DNA of 64,000 nt from Ignelater luminosus (GCA_011009095.1 VTPC01090701.1:355937-419936), one strand, 5' to 3'. Shown: positions 1-14,480, counted from the first letter of the stretch. Translations and numbers: made by a program. Notes: a model not told the origin generated them from the sequence alone.

Positions 1-3000
1 ACGTTTTCATTTGGTTATTAAAGCTTTTTTGCGTTTAGCTAAAGTATTAGTATGCAGCTAGAATCTTCTAAATTATTATTCTTGGTATCAACAATTCTGT
101 TTTCGTAAAGAAAATCAAAATATTTAGGCAGCATTTCTATAACTTTGTGTGAAAGAGAGCAAAATGTAAAGTAATTTTGATTGTATGGCAGAACCGTGAT
201 GCTTTCTAACTAGAGAACTTTTAAATTAGAAAATTTCTGCGGTAGGCAAATACTTATCTGAAAATTTTTGGAAATGTCTAAAAAGTGACAGAGAGAGTGA
301 CAGTTACATTTAAAATCAAAATTTATGAAAATACACATTTTGCACGAAAACATTGTAAATCGAATAATAAGCAAATCCTGAATTATCTTGTAACATTAAA
401 GTAGCGACGTTTCTAAATGACGATGTTCTCTTTGTAAGAGTGATATATAGAGCAGCGCACCTGAGAATTTGGATGATGAATGACAAGCAAGTAATTTTCA
501 TTTAGAATTTAAAAAAAACATGGAAATTAATAATTTTGCACCTAACATGAGATTGTCAGTTTTCGTTACTTTCTCCATTAGCATTTGCATAACTTTTTCA
601 CAATTTACTACTAAATATAAAAGAACAAAAATAAGATTTTTATGACTCTTTAATCTAACAGCACAGCGAACTCTGAATAGATAAAAAACTAAAAGTCTAA
701 AAATATCTTGATTAACAACTATGACCGCTACTCAAAAAATATGTAAAATATTTTATTATAGATATAAACAAAAGAATAGCGGGAAAATATGAAACCAGTT
801 TATATGGTTGCATTCCCTTTTTTTTAGTTAATGATAAAAATAATTTAGATTTTTAGTGATGAATAGTCAGCTAAAAGTTTAACATTTTAACATCTGATTT
901 TTCTAAATTGAAAATAGTTTAATAAAGCGCGGAAATGGAAAAGGGTTAATGGCAAGCCATCTTGTTATTTAGGCCTGAATGATTTTTACTGGCAGAAGGC
1001 AGAACCTTACAAGAATTTTATAGTTACGCTAATTTAATGTTACGCATCGTGAGCTATAGTTTTAGTTGCGATTCGCGTAGCTTTTAACCGTTAAGCTCCG
1101 CTTTAGTTCGTTTCAGAATGTTGCTGTTTGCTAGTCGAAGGGAAACTATCAAAACGCATTTACGGCCGGCGCTCTTGCACCAGTAAACACAAAAAAAAGT
1201 TGTTTAGAGACGAGACGCTTCTTTTCGTTTCTTTCGATTGGGTTTACGTAAATGGGTTGTAATTATTTAAGAGTTATTTATTTCGTGTGATTTTTATTTA
1301 AATATGTGTGAGAACCGAATGCAACATTGTTGTATGCACAATAATAACACGATGTGGAAGAATAACTGTAGATTAAGCGATTGCATAATTACGGGATGAG
1401 AACCAAAAACGAGTTTTTTTTCCTATAATATAATTGTGAAATGTAAGGTTTTCCAGTTTTAGTGGATTTAGTTTGAAAGAAGACTGACTTTCTATATGTG
1501 TGATGTTTATAGATAATAATAAAGGTTTGTGCAGTTTTTTATAATATTTTATCTCTAGTTTAATTTCTTATTATTTAAGCTAGTTCGTAAGAACGTCCCG
1601 TAAATTCTGCCAGAAGTCAAAGTCAGTGAAACGCAGTAAACTCTGGACCGAAGCCAGATGGATTTCTAGGCCAATATTAATTTTAAATTACATGTACTTA
1701 CTCATTTGATGCAGATGTTACGATATCGTTTGCGATTTTCACTTGTTTAGTTCCTAAATTACATGATTCAAGTGGAAATATTATCAAGCATAATATTGAA
1801 TTTGTGACACTTAAAATATGGGACAAGAAGTAAATAGATAGACAGAAATGAATTATTAAAATGAAGCGGAAATGATATGGATTAGTGTTTCGTTTACATA
1901 TTAATTTAGTGGCATGTTAGTGCATAAAACATTTGAGAGTCTAAAATTCTACTTTTAAAAGCTTTTTAAAATGATGTTTCAAATTTAAGAAAAACTAGGA
2001 ACGGTAACAATACAATAATGGTATACAACTTTCTAATTATCTTGAACTTATGGTTTTCCGCCCTTGTAGTTGCAAAATAATTTAAAAGATGTCGCGTCTA
2101 TAATATAACGCATTAGCGATATATTGTTAGCAAAGATCTCTTCTATTTTTGTAACGTGCAAACATAAATTTTAATGATGGTTTATTATTATTATTATTAC
2201 TTAAATAAATAGAGTGTTTTGACACAGATTAAGATTCTATTAATATTTATGAAAATCCTAATATATATTTGAAAATAATTACCCCACTGCTGATTAATCT
2301 TCAGACAGTGTTTACAATAAATGACAATATTTATTGTACAAGAGTAAACAATGATGCGTTAATGATAGTAGGTACATACGTTTGGTAATTATCTTAATTT
2401 TTGTTTAAATGGTTAAGGTTAGGTAATAAAATTATCATTAGCACGTAAGCTCATGGTATAGCAAAGCAATGGAAACTCTGAATAATCTATTGGAAAATGA
2501 GACTCTTTCGTTAACAGGAATAGTTCTTAATTTTTCTTTTTATTTCAAGTCTTAAAATACCATAAGATGTGCGGTTAAGGCAAATTGAGATTTTTGTTCT
2601 AAGCCATTTCATGTTGAGGAACGGTAGAACACCGTGTCAATATATTCTTAGTGGGTATTCGACACAATTCTATATGGTAAGTTCTACTTCACGAATAGTG
2701 ATGTTTTGGTTTGTCATTTGTGGCATGTCCGTCCACCACCTAGGGTTTGATTATATAGCCTCCACCACGTCAAGACAGGCTTTTCGAAGTGAAACATTCC
2801 ATCATACATGAAGCTTTCCCCGTCTTCGCAAAAAAACATCAAATATAGAATAGAGATAGGTCGATAAAACATACAGGCGTTACTCATGCAGTGAAGTATG
2901 TATAAATTGCTTAAATATCTAGGGTTAAAGCTACTATAACAATCATTGTTGTCCACTGATATGATAACGTCGCGTCTTTGCCAGTGGGCTGTTCTAAGAT

Positions 3001-6000
3001 ACCTAGACGACTTTTGCGAGAGACGTTAGAAGTAGGCTTCCTTCACCGATTCGCCCGTTAGAAGGCTTGTCTTGAAGCTATGTCCATTAATGTTCAGAGT
3101 GTAGGTTGTCATAGTTAGGTCTTGCAAAACAACAATTATACAACAAGTCTTCCACATCGTTTTTTGTCACTTTTTTTTGTAAGTATCACTAGATATCACT
3201 TTCTTATGCATAAGAGGAGGGAAAGAATTAATAGTTCCTTTTTTCTTTTCTGGCCTGGAAGATTCCGTTTCTGTTGGGTGACAACGATAGGCATTCACAC
3301 CTGGTGCAACTTTGAGAATCTCATGGTGGCGCGGGGGTAAATGTTAACTTGCAATAGTGTGATTTGTACTGGTATATTTGACTAATATAACCAGAACGGA
3401 CCATATTTAGCTGCTGGAATGAAGGTAGAAAGCTTTCAAATAAACTGTCAAATCTGACTGTCCATTACAATTCCTGATTACAAACAGAAGCTTGAAAGAC
3501 AAAGATTTTACAAAGTGACACTAGAATAAAAGCAGTTCCAGGGTGATCTTTCGCTTTGAACTGTTATTCACAAGTTTGCACCATCTACCGGATTTATAAT
3601 CCTTTTTGGGCCACTTAAGCAGTTTTCTTTAAGTGGGGTTATTTTGCCACTTTTCTTAGAAGCAATTTTGAGTATATATCAATTGCTTGTGATATTTGAG
3701 CTTAGCAGCCAACCATTGGGAATCACAAAACTGCCCCATTTTATATTTGGAATATTGAGAATTCTAATGACTAAAGGTCAGTGATCCTTAAATCTCTTCT
3801 TTCACGTTGGCGTTATCACTTGATGCCGATACCCATTTATTATAACTGAGACTATTGACTTTACTAGCTTAGAGAACGTGAAAATTTAGTGAAAATTCGT
3901 CTTTCCTTTTTGTTCGAAGAATATAGAAAGTAACTTCTTGCTTACGACATTGCTCTGTTATTCTGGGAATGAGAGATCCAATCCAAGTGAAACACAAACG
4001 CATGTCTGGAAGAAAATTTTTCTGTGAAGTTTATATCCTTCTGGCAATCTGCGATAGCCTACCTCGAACTACCTGAAGTAACCATGTTGTTGACCATAAG
4101 TAACAAAACATTGCCTTGACAACGTTTAACAGCGAAGGGTTAATTCTATTTATGATACCTGAAGACATTTCACTATATTTAAAATTTCGATTTGTCTTAG
4201 TACAGAGAACTTTTGTAGGGTTTGTTTATATCAAAACGAAAAAAAAAAAAGAAATTTTAATTGTGAAACTGAGCAAATCCTGTCTTTACTTTGTCTTGTT
4301 CGAAAACACTTTAGTGCTTGCCTTTCTACATATGTTTCGTTCTGTCCAACTTCAGTACCTAACAACATTAATTTTTAGGTTCTATCTAACTATTCTTCCA
4401 CTTTTAAGCTACCTGATCTACATTTCCAAATCCTTTTAAAAATATTCTTCTTGAGATTGCACTCCTTTACCTTTCCTTCGACCGACATCTTGGTTTATTT
4501 TCAGATTTCCCGTAAGAGAAACATAAGTCGTAAGGATTTGATCAGAGAATAAGCAAAATCAGATTGGGTTAGGTTAGGGAGAAAGTTTTTTCTTGTTTTC
4601 GTTCATTGTCTCAGCAGAAAAGTGACAAGAGTATTTGATATACATGCAGTATAGTACAGTACATACTTTTTTAAGATTGAAAGGAAAGTAAGAGTCAGTA
4701 TCGAATAATTTTTCTAAATTCCAACTCGTCTCGTCTAATAATCAAGGATCTAATAGCGTTTCGAAATGTTCGGTAACTCACCAATTAGCTAGCGGGCTGA
4801 AATGCAAATTACCGAACAAACAAGATTGATTAAAACGATATCTGGCGCCCTATTAACTTTTAAAACTCACTTCGTGTTAGATTTAATTAAATGCTAACAT
4901 TACTTTTACATTTTTTGTGGTTAGTGGGAATTACAAGTGAAAATGTGAATTATTAATAAAAAGTAAAGTTTAATGAAGATAAAACGTTTATTATAAAAAT
5001 TCCAGGCTAATATTAATAAAGTTTGTGTTTTTGTTAATTACGGAATTCTAAGAATGGCATATTTGTTACTAAACCAGGACAATTTAACTTTCTTTCTTAG
5101 GGTGGGAAGTGCCCAATTATTTTTGTTAAAATGTTACCTAACAGAAAAGCTTTACTGCTTTTTTTCAGTAGACAATTCGAAATTATATTTGAATAACTTA
5201 TTCAATACTTCCTTCTTATGATTATGCAAAACAATAAAAAAATGAATATAAAAACTAAAATTTTAAAATGCTACACTATTACCTTTTTAAAGCAGATGTA
5301 CTAAAGGAGCTTCTTTCTGTCTGTTAGTATTAACATAAGTAGACACATTTATAAAAACGTGCAAATGTACAGCACATGTTGTAAAGTGATGAGAACAAAT
5401 GTTCTTTCTCGTTTATATCATTACATACAAAGCACACTAAACACGGCCATTCATACTTTTTGATGGCATTAGAAAGTGATCCGATTGTAAATAGCAATGA
5501 ACTTCAGTCTTTTTTATACGCCTTTCTTGAGAAAGTAATTATCAAACGAGACCATAAGAGCACTTAAATGCTCCTGCTGCTGCCGCTTTACAACTTTTTT
5601 TTATTAACTTTTTTTTTAATACCTCCATATACTGGTATTATAAGTGAAATATGGTAAAAATATTTACACTGCTGATGATTATAAGAAGTGAAAACTACTG
5701 TTAATAATGATTAATTGATCTCTTCATGTCTTTCATTGTGATTATGTTCACTTGTTGAAACTCGACGAAAATAAATGCAACACACCTACATTTAAGAAAA
5801 TAAACATTTTTAAACATGAACTTGGCTGTGAACTAAAAAAAAAGATTCTATTTTTAAATGTCAACTTGTCCTATTGCACAATTTATAAACTGTTTGGATT
5901 TAATAAACAGGTGTTGAATAAAATATTGCCCTGCTTTAGCGCCAACAATTATTATTCTAAGCTCTTTTGCAAAACATTAAGAGTGAAATTATAATAGGAA

Positions 6001-6950
6001 TAACATTTAGAAATTAACGTAACCGCTGCATGTAAATTAATACATTTCATCAGATGTACCTATTATTCCAGTTTAAAAATAGAACATAATAATGAGAACG
6101 TCATGGGTAATAATAAATTTTGGAATTTCTCTAAAATTACAAAACCATATTTAAATATGGTCTGATATAAAATCTGGCATATGTTATTCTAATTAGAACT
6201 ATACTTTTAATTCTGTATTACAAGAACACGAAATTTGTATGCACTGATACAACGGTCTTATCTAATACTTATAATTTAGTGTGGTGATTACTTCCTGGTA
6301 AAATGAATTACACCAATCTATTATAGAGACCTATCTTACATTCTACAAGATTTTTGATCTAAATAAATTTTTTATTTGATTAAGTTTCTAAATATCAAAA
6401 TCGAAATTAGGAAATTAGAGGAGTCCACGAATTTCAAACCTACTATAGTTCATAAAAATACAATTATGCTAATATTTCATTAGATTCTTTTTATCCAATC
6501 TTAAAATTAAATTTTAAATCGATAAGAAGCTTTGAAATATCCACAAAATTCAATTTTGATACTGATTGATATACCGTCGATATTATCAACCTCCTTTCCG
6601 ACCTCCATAAATTGCAAAATGAAAACAAACAAATCGCCAACTCAATAAATTCCTTCTTTGAAAAAATAATATTTAAACTAATGAATATTTAAATTAGGTA
6701 CGAAACGGTAAATCCAATCTATAATATAACAGTACATCTAACTGAATTCCTTTTGCCTTCAATTACTTACTAATTAGTGCTACTTATGTACATTTGTACA
6801 CATTTTTTTATCTTATGTTCGGTATAATTAAATTGATGATTTTCGTGTCTTTAAATTTACAGAGTTGGTTTTCATGAAAATTATGTCATGCCTTGAACTT
6901 AATTTGATTAAATGGTAATAAAAGTACCACTACTAGAACTTGATGTGTCC
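1..6950. other. AT-rich non-coding stretch, no gene recognised
   Basis: No reading frame here looks like a known protein. The open frames are short and use AT-rich low-complexity codons. A slightly GC-richer patch at about 1060-1260 could be a first exon or promoter, but no start codon and donor pair in it fits the phase needed by the MTUS exon at 18151. A short ATT/TTA microsatellite lies near 2180-2200. If the MTUS gene starts to the left, this stretch is part of its first intron; otherwise it is intergenic. Confidence 0.5.
4767..4818. repeat. Perfect 10-bp inverted repeat around an octamer-like motif
   Basis: TGTTCGGTAA at 4767-4776 is repeated as its exact reverse complement at 4809-4818, separated by 32 bp. 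The spacer and right arm contain CCAATTAG (homeodomain-like core) and ATGCAAAT (POU octamer). This could be a regulatory site or a chance hairpin; the sequence does not decide. Confidence 0.3.
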
Positions 6951-7699
6951 GTAAAACAGAAATAACCTTCTTATGTAGGTTTTACATATACCGAGTGTCC
7001 ACCTTCTACCAATACATATTCAATGAATACAAAACTCTTTCTCTTTAAAAAATTTTTTTCCACAACATCCTTTTTGGATAAAGCTTGATAGTCAAGATGC
7101 TTGCAATCTTTGATCATTTTCAAATTTGTCCAAAATACTTTTACGGAAGTCGTCTTTTTTTTCATTTGCTTTTTACTCAAATCTATGAACAATACCTTCC
7201 TGTCTCCAGCATAGAACAATAAAGTGCTTTGCGGAATTTTTGCGGACTTCCCCCAAAAAAATTTTAGGCAAGAGGAAATATTCTCTGTATACGGAAAGGG
7301 CAGGGACAAGTGGAATTTAATGTAATCATCAAAATCACTAAGAAAGTAATGACAGTAAAAAGTAAAATACAGCCTGAGGAGAGTCAAGTGATTTCTACGA
7401 ATTAACATTTGGGTTTTGTTTCAATCATAAAAAGTTCAGCAAATAAAATATAAAATTTGAAAACTGAACAAGTCCAGTGTGATAACTAAGGACTTTACTT
7501 ATCAATATGATTATTGCAGAATTTCTGTCAAAAAGTTTCTTTAGAAATATTTTAAATGAACTAATAAATTGATAAAATTATGCGCAAAAAGTTACCAAAA
7601 AAGACAATCAAGAAGGTAGCTTTACAAAAGTGACTTTTTACACCTAGTCGTTCTAGCGCCTCGCACCTTCTTCCAAAATAAATCTTTGACATTATCTAA

Positions 7700-8560
7700 C
7701 ATTGGAATTCCAGTCAAACCAATTTAAAATTATTTCCTTTGAAGCTTTTGCTTTATTACAAACAGAAGACGTTTGCTTAGGCGTGATCAATTAGAACACG
7801 AGTCGGTTTTGAATTTCGACTAGTTCTGTTCTTTCAACAAGAATGTATTAAGACTTTTGCCAACTCGTTTTGAACCAAACTGATCTTAGTCTTCTTGTAG
7901 TTTATTAATCGGAACATCCCTTTTATCAGTTACTAATTTTTATTTCTTCAGCTTTTGTTCTTTAGCAATTGACTGAAAATTAGATGCCCCTAACTACTTT
8001 ACATTGCCATACCACCTCACTATTACAACTTTCTTGCCATCATTAGAAGTTTTTAAAACGTGCTTCATGCTTTCATTTTTAAAATAGCCTTATTCAAAAA
8101 CGGAATAATGCGTTCTAGTAATTTTAAAAGTGCTCCATACTCTTCCCGAATACCTTTAGCTGAGTCTGGTTTTTTAATAGTAAAAAGTCATTCAAAACAC
8201 CACCTCGACCAAATAGGCATAAAAAAGTTTATGCCCTTAAACATAATACGTTCTGTTTTCTTCATAAATCTTCAATTTCTTTTTTCCTGATGGTTTTCAA
8301 TTTTGGAAAGTCTTCACCTAACTTTAAATAAATAATTGGCGAAGTGTTTTGCAATTCATCAGTTAAAAGGTAGATATATCTCCTGTCTTGATACCGTAGC
8401 TCGTTTTTCTTTCGACTTCATTCTTTTGTAATTAATGTTTGATTATTTAAATGGCGCTTTCTCGATATCTTTGGTAACGCATATTCTTCATTATCATTTC
8501 TTATCATTTTATCAAATATCTCTCTACTAATCTTGCACCCACACCATCAGTACTGAAGTA
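7700..8560 (-). pseudogene. Probable piggyBac-type transposase remnant
   Basis: Reading the minus strand in three frames gives a string of blocks in the order expected of a piggyBac DDE transposase. A GHKLFYAYLVEVVF block (about 8240-8195) resembles the family's FGYKL segment. It is followed by an EEYGALLKLLE block, and then by VVIVRWYGN with GASNF (about 8044-7980), which resembles the family's VRWxDN...AS segment. Each block is broken from the next by stops or frameshifts, so it cannot make a protein. A 145-codon open frame just downstream (7408-6971, minus) is in the right direction but I could not assign it. The call rests on motif resemblance only. Confidence 0.4.
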
Positions 8561-8599
8561 AAATGGGACTACGAACAGGTCATTTACTAGAATTGTCAG

Positions 8600-11500
8600 T
8601 CATGTCCGCGCCATTAGAACAATGGCGGCAAACCAAGATTCGATACAAGTTTTTCTTCTGCGTCATCAGGCTTCCATTTGTGTATGTGCATCGGAGCCTA
8701 CCATTGCGGAAGAAAATCAGTTTTTACCACAAACACTAAAGAGAATACGATTGCAGCCGAACCATCATTCACACCAATTCAATAGGGAAGACAGGGGTTG
8801 TGGGAGAAATACAATGCAGTAGTCACGTGTAAAGTGCCATCTTGTAGTTGTGCTAGAAGTCTTTAACTTCAGTGAGACTAAAGATTTAAGATCCTCTGCC
8901 TTGTCGTTGCAGAAGATTCAAGGACTCAAATCGCTGCAGTACCATACTGAAGCAACTACTTCATCAAAGAGAAGCGAAATCCATATCCAGTATTCAAATT
9001 GAAATAAAAAACCTTCCGCTAACCAAAGACATTCATCTTTAATTTCAGCAAGAGCTCGCGTTTCGCCTTTTCAGAGAGAGGGTATATTAGACAGGTAGAT
9101 AGAGAAGATCCGCGTCTAAGGTTCTGTATTAATATATTAATACAAGTCCGACAAGGATACAAGGAAATAAAGAAAACAAGGACAAGGACACAATTTAGTA
9201 TACATACAAGTCTGCAAGTGCTGCAGCTGAGTACGGTACTGTACCCCTGTACTTAGCCACTGGGAGCTTAACACATCAAACACTTTTCTCAGAGTAGATA
9301 GATCAGATATCTCTTAATGTTCTTCTTGGGGGATTTTCAGGATGTAGTGTAATTAGATACTTACGACTTTCTTCGTTTTCATCAAAAGAATTGAAGAAAT
9401 AGATTTGCAATTCAAATAAAAAAGTGGCTCAAGACCTTTTCAAAAGACGTTTGTCAATTATAATCTTCTTTATGCTGGGGTATTTCAGTCCAATAGGCCA
9501 ACTGTGCTTTTACACCATTTTGGTTTGCTTGTATAACTTGAACGATTGGTTGAAGCAAAAACTCGTAAAAGGTTAGGTTATGTTACCTGCTGAGCTACGA
9601 TGTACTCTATTGCTTGGTATGAAACGTAAGAAAGAAGAAAAAGCTAAAGGACGCAATTAGCACGAAAAAATTGCCATTTAATTGTTTTCGAGACATCAAC
9701 GTAACGGTCAGTAAAAATTTACGTCTGCGTCGCTATTGAAGAAATCTGTAGGTTGTTTTCCAAACTTTCAGAGTTTACCAATAGAAGATTTAAAAGACTT
9801 GCCGTTTAGGTCCCAAAACAAAACCGACATGCATTGTGGAGTCGGGCCCAGATTTTCAAGATCTTAAGCAAGGCTTATAAGATTGATCGTTTTCCGTATT
9901 TTTTGGTCTTAAAATCTTTCTGCATCTTACACTATTTTAGCTGACGCGCAGAAACTTGTTAAAAGACTTTACTATTTACCTCCTTTACAGTATTGCCCAA
10001 TTAGCTTGCCCTTGTTCCATTGTGTTTTCACTGTTAGAAGCAGACTTTTCTACACGTCTTTTGAAATTCTGCCTAACATCTGCATCTAAGAGGTTTATTG
10101 CATTTTTCTTTTACTTCCCATTCTCTTCTAATGACCCATTGCTGCAAATAGGCCAAAGGATAAGAAATATAACTCATAGATGTTTGTGGCAAAAATCAGT
10201 CTATCGAATGGAATGGTAGGTTATTCTAACGCAAGATTAAACCTGATCTGCTTTTATTTCTAAAATGTTTTTAACTTACTCCTACTAAAAATGTGGTTCC
10301 AATACCAGACATCATTTGGGTTGTTTGAAAGCGTGGGTACATGAATGCTGCTTGCATGTTTCCGATTGACTTTGATATATTGCATCGTTTTTGGTGGCTG
10401 TTATTTCAGTTGCATTGTAGTCTGAGAAAGTAGCACTGGCAAAACTTCATTAAAACCCAACATCCGAGTTTCCGAAGCGCCAATCTGTAAATCCGCTATT
10501 GCTAACTGACGAGATAAAATAGATCAAAACTCTTGACGTATTTAATTTTTGATGAAATATTTAAGAAGATTTACTCATAATGTATCGAATGTTTAACTTT
10601 AGAATTGAACAATCTGATTAAAAAAGTTAGTGTAATTGAGGTTTTAAAATTTTTGTCACTTTATTCGATAAAAATTAGATGCTGATGTAATTAAATTCGC
10701 TAGACATTTTTACCTCGTAAACAAATGTTGTACGTAATGGTTTATTTAAAAACGTGATTGCATGTGAATACGGTTACTGCAGTCGAACAAAGGCCTTCGG
10801 TTAATGCATAATAATTATGAAGCATTCCCTATGCGTGTTCTTATTATTTCTGAATGCAAACTAAAAAAGATTATAAAAATAAAGAATTTAAATTATTGTA
10901 TGTATATTCCCCTTTTTAATTCGTCTATCAGCACATTCACAATCTCAACTTTTACAATTTTTAATGATAATCAGAAAAGCAGATGATGATAACATCTAAT
11001 TTCGAAAGGTGCACCTTTATTAAGTGTAATTTCACGCATCCACTTAAAGCTGCTAAAACATTTTAGATGTACTTTACGTACTACATAGTACAAACGAATG
11101 GAAACACACTATATAAAAATGTTAATGCTGTAATTTCCTGTCTTAGTTATTTTGTTTCACTTCACAGCACATTGCTCAATAATGAAAGGATGCAGTAACG
11201 GCCTATAGCAGTACATAAAGTTAGATTCTAATCAGTTGAAGAGAAAAATTTTTTTTTACAATCAAAAGTATCATTTTGTTACCTTTAAAGTAAATTGTTT
11301 AAAATTACAGGTATTAAACGGTGCTGTCTAATAATTAATAAAATTAAAAGCCGAGAGGATGGAATTTAATTGTGAATTTCCTATTGAAAGTACTCAGCGG
11401 ATTTTTATTTTAAATATAATGAGGTAATAAAGCCAACAAAAATCTTTTTTCCCTCCATTCTTTAAAATATTATTTAAGACAATTTTAAGAGACAATACCT

Positions 11501-13550
11501 TATTCAACGACTAATTCTTGTCAAACGTTTGTAGAAAGTTTGATTTATTTTCTTATTATTATGTGCGTATTATACTGTGTTCCTCTGGAAATGGGCACGT
11601 CAGGTTGTAAAACTCTTATCTGTTACAATGAACAATAATCTTTCTTTTGATCTCCCGGCAATAACAACAAACATTTAAGGCGTTAAGGTTTTTTCACATT
11701 GACGTTTTATGTTGCAAAATTAATTGTTACACATGTGACTATATGAACACATCCACATATTGTATTGTTCTCTCGTCACAGAAATGCACTTAAAGTGAAA
11801 ACTATAAAATTATGTGGGCGCAATACAATAAATAGCACCAGAACAAATCTATCGTGCTAGTATTTCGTTTATCTGTGGTTTAAGTTGATACTTACCAGTC
11901 AAGCCAGGTAGTTCAAAACTTGGCAGTATGATATAAATTCAGAGAATTAAACCAGTAACCAGTCAGGATTTCTGGTATTCATAATACCACGCTTTCTTTC
12001 TTCAAGGTAACTTTTTGGTTACCTCATCATCATCATAATGATAAGTAAATCAGAGAAATTTTCCTTTAGGAAAGGCACTAAACGCTAATGAAGATCGTCT
12101 TTATTTATGGTTTGATTTCTAAGAATTAATTAGAGTCGAAATTGTTATTTGCTAGTCTGGTCATAAGAATTTAGGTACTACCATAAACTTGCTACTTCTC
12201 ACTTCTCCCGGTCTACAATTGCATATAAAACTTGAGATTTTTAACACTTTTTATATTCAGTCTTGTGAATATCTTAATTTACTTACTTACTTCTAAAATT
12301 GGTAGATTCGTAGTGCTATTTTGGCTTCAGTTTCATTTTAGATAACTCACATGGATCCAGGTGGTTCGAATTCTTGATCTGTATTTACTTCTTTTTTTCT
12401 TTTACTATTTTGTTTTTCTGAAACTTGCAAGGTGTAGTAAACTTTTGGCTGACTAATCTAAATCAACGGGCAGTCTCTGCATTCATGCTACTTCTAATTT
12501 CTTAACCTACTACCTTGATACAAGCAAAATGCAATGTTTCGCAATCTAAGGGTTGTCTAAAAATACTTTGCAGGCTTCCCGGCTTACCGTATTCGAAAGA
12601 GAAGGACTGTTAATTTTTAGTAACTAACAAATACGCTTAATCAAGGACTATTGAAAATGATCACTCCGAATTAAAATCTATGGCCATTTGATGTCGATGG
12701 CAAAACAGGAACGGACTTTTACTAAAAAGGCTACATTTGAGAAATGATGTGGTCGCATTTTTGCTAGTACAACTTGAACTTTAGTGTTCTCGAGAATAGG
12801 GTCTGTATTTGAAGAACACTGTTATCTTCTTGATAGTTTGAACTTCAGGTAAGTAGTTTTCATTTATTTAGACCATCAAGGTCTATCGGTTACTCGGTGG
12901 TCTAAGTTATTGAAATAATGGCAAACATGAAGTATCCTTTTCAAAGTAATTAGTTTTAGTTACGCATCAACAACAGCTAATGATGATAGTCACCATGTTT
13001 TCTGAATTTCAGATACGCTTTTGTGCAATTGGCATAATCTAAAGGAGAAAATCAGTTTGATCATGAACGTCCGTGCCCACATTGTTTTTATTTATAGTAC
13101 CCACATATATCTTAGATTTGAGACAAATTGGCCGACTTGGCTCGTATAACGATCAACACTGTTACATAACGGACAGTTCGAAAGTAAAAACTAAATTATT
13201 TGTTTAGATTTCTGCTTTGCTTACGTGTGCCTTAGATGATAACGTAAAAGGCGAATTTCTAGTGAAACTGCCTTTTTTGCAGAAAGTTTAATCTTAGGAA
13301 AAATTTAAAATTGGCAGTTTTCAGAAGCTGTACATTAAAAATGCCTATAATTCCTATTAGCGTAATTAGTGCCCATTTTTATTTCAAAATTAAAAGTTTT
13401 CGTTTTTGCTATCTTTCGTAGATAACCTTTGATTGGAACGTCTACATAAAACAATTCGTAGACTTTCGGAGAGATTCTACAGGTTTCTATGTAGGTACAA
13501 AATATAAAAATAAATGAATATTATTATGTAGTGTAACCAGATCCATTCTT
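8600..13550. other. Non-coding stretch without a recognised gene
   Basis: I see no supported gene. A short frame at 8622-8822 and a minus-strand reading near 10100-9950 (containing NFKRRVEKSASNSE) look like fragments of old mobile-element coding sequence, but neither is long or intact enough to name. The rest is AT-rich intronic or intergenic DNA. Confidence 0.4.
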
Positions 13551-13554
13551 AAGT

Positions 13555-14480
13555 ACGTCAATGGAGGGCGAAGCCTGACCTGTGGAAGGTGCATCGGAAC
13601 TCGCGCTCGCAATGTTGCTTACTTAAGAACGACAAGGGAGGATGAAGTCCAACTGTGAGCCACTGCAGGTAGCCTGTGGGTGGACGTAGCTTGATCCGTG
13701 TTGGTATTTAGCATTCTTGAAAAGTTAATGGAGGTGGTCTGTGAAAAATTTGGTTCTTTTAGAATCGGCATAGTCCAATCGGTGTTAGTATTTAGCATTT
13801 TCAAGAAGACTATTGGAGGGCGACACTTGACTTTGGGCCACCGCAGGTGGCTTGTGGAATATCATAACTCTATTAGACCTTGAGCTACCGCAGATCGGGC
13901 TAGGCCATCCAACTAGGATGACCCAAGCTTGAGCTTTGCTTTCCATCAAGAGAGCTAAACATCCTAAGGTCAGGTTTCGTTTTCCGTTGAACTTCTTAAT
14001 TCTCTTAGAAGGTTGATGGAGGGAGAAATATGGCGTTGAGCCACCGGAAGGGCGGAATCCGATATTGGGTCACTACAGGTCGCCCGTTGTTAGGCGTGTT
14101 TGTATTTAGCATATATATAGCAAAATCCAACCTATTGCAAGTGGCCTGTGGGATATCTAGCGTTTATAAGGGTGAAGCCCGACTTTGAAAAACCGCCACT
14201 TCGCCATCCAACGGGCTTCCTGATGTGACCCTAGGTCGAGCTTCATCCTCATCAACCTTCTAAATGAGCTAAATATTCCACAGGTCACTTGCATTGATTC
14301 AACATTGGATTACACTCTCAATTGACCTTCTTAACTGTCTTAGAAGGTTGTGATTGTGTTCGTTGAATAGCATAGTCCGACCCGTGCTTGTAGTTAGCTT
14401 TTTGAGAAGTTTCTTGGAGGACGGAAACCCACCTGTTTTCGAACATAGGAAACCTCGATTGATTTCTACTCAAAGACCTA
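13555..14480. repeat. Degenerate tandem (satellite-like) repeat
   Basis: Several phrases recur at irregular spacing in the same orientation. GTGTTGGTATTTAGCATT at about 13699 returns as GTGTTAGTATTTAGCATT at about 13782, and as weaker copies near 14097 and 14382. GAGCCACTGCAGGTAGCCTG near 13655 returns as GGGCCACCGCAGGTGGCTTG near 13835 and as weaker copies near 14038 and 14070. GGAGGGCGAAG-type stretches also repeat. The clearest spacing is about 83 bp. It is GC-richer than its surroundings. The open frames across it on both strands are by-products of the repeats. Confidence 0.6.

Noticed and set aside
1119..1196. An alternative MTUS first coding exon starting at the ATG near 1119
   Set aside because: The possible donor leaves two extra bases whereas the exon at 18151 needs one, so the frames do not join.
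4561..4580. Telomeric TTAGG repeat
   Set aside because: Only two GGTTAG-like units are present, which is chance level.
6971..7408. A 145-codon minus-strand gene
   Set aside because: No recognised domain, no splice or polyadenylation context, AT-driven composition. It may be part of the neighbouring transposon remnant.
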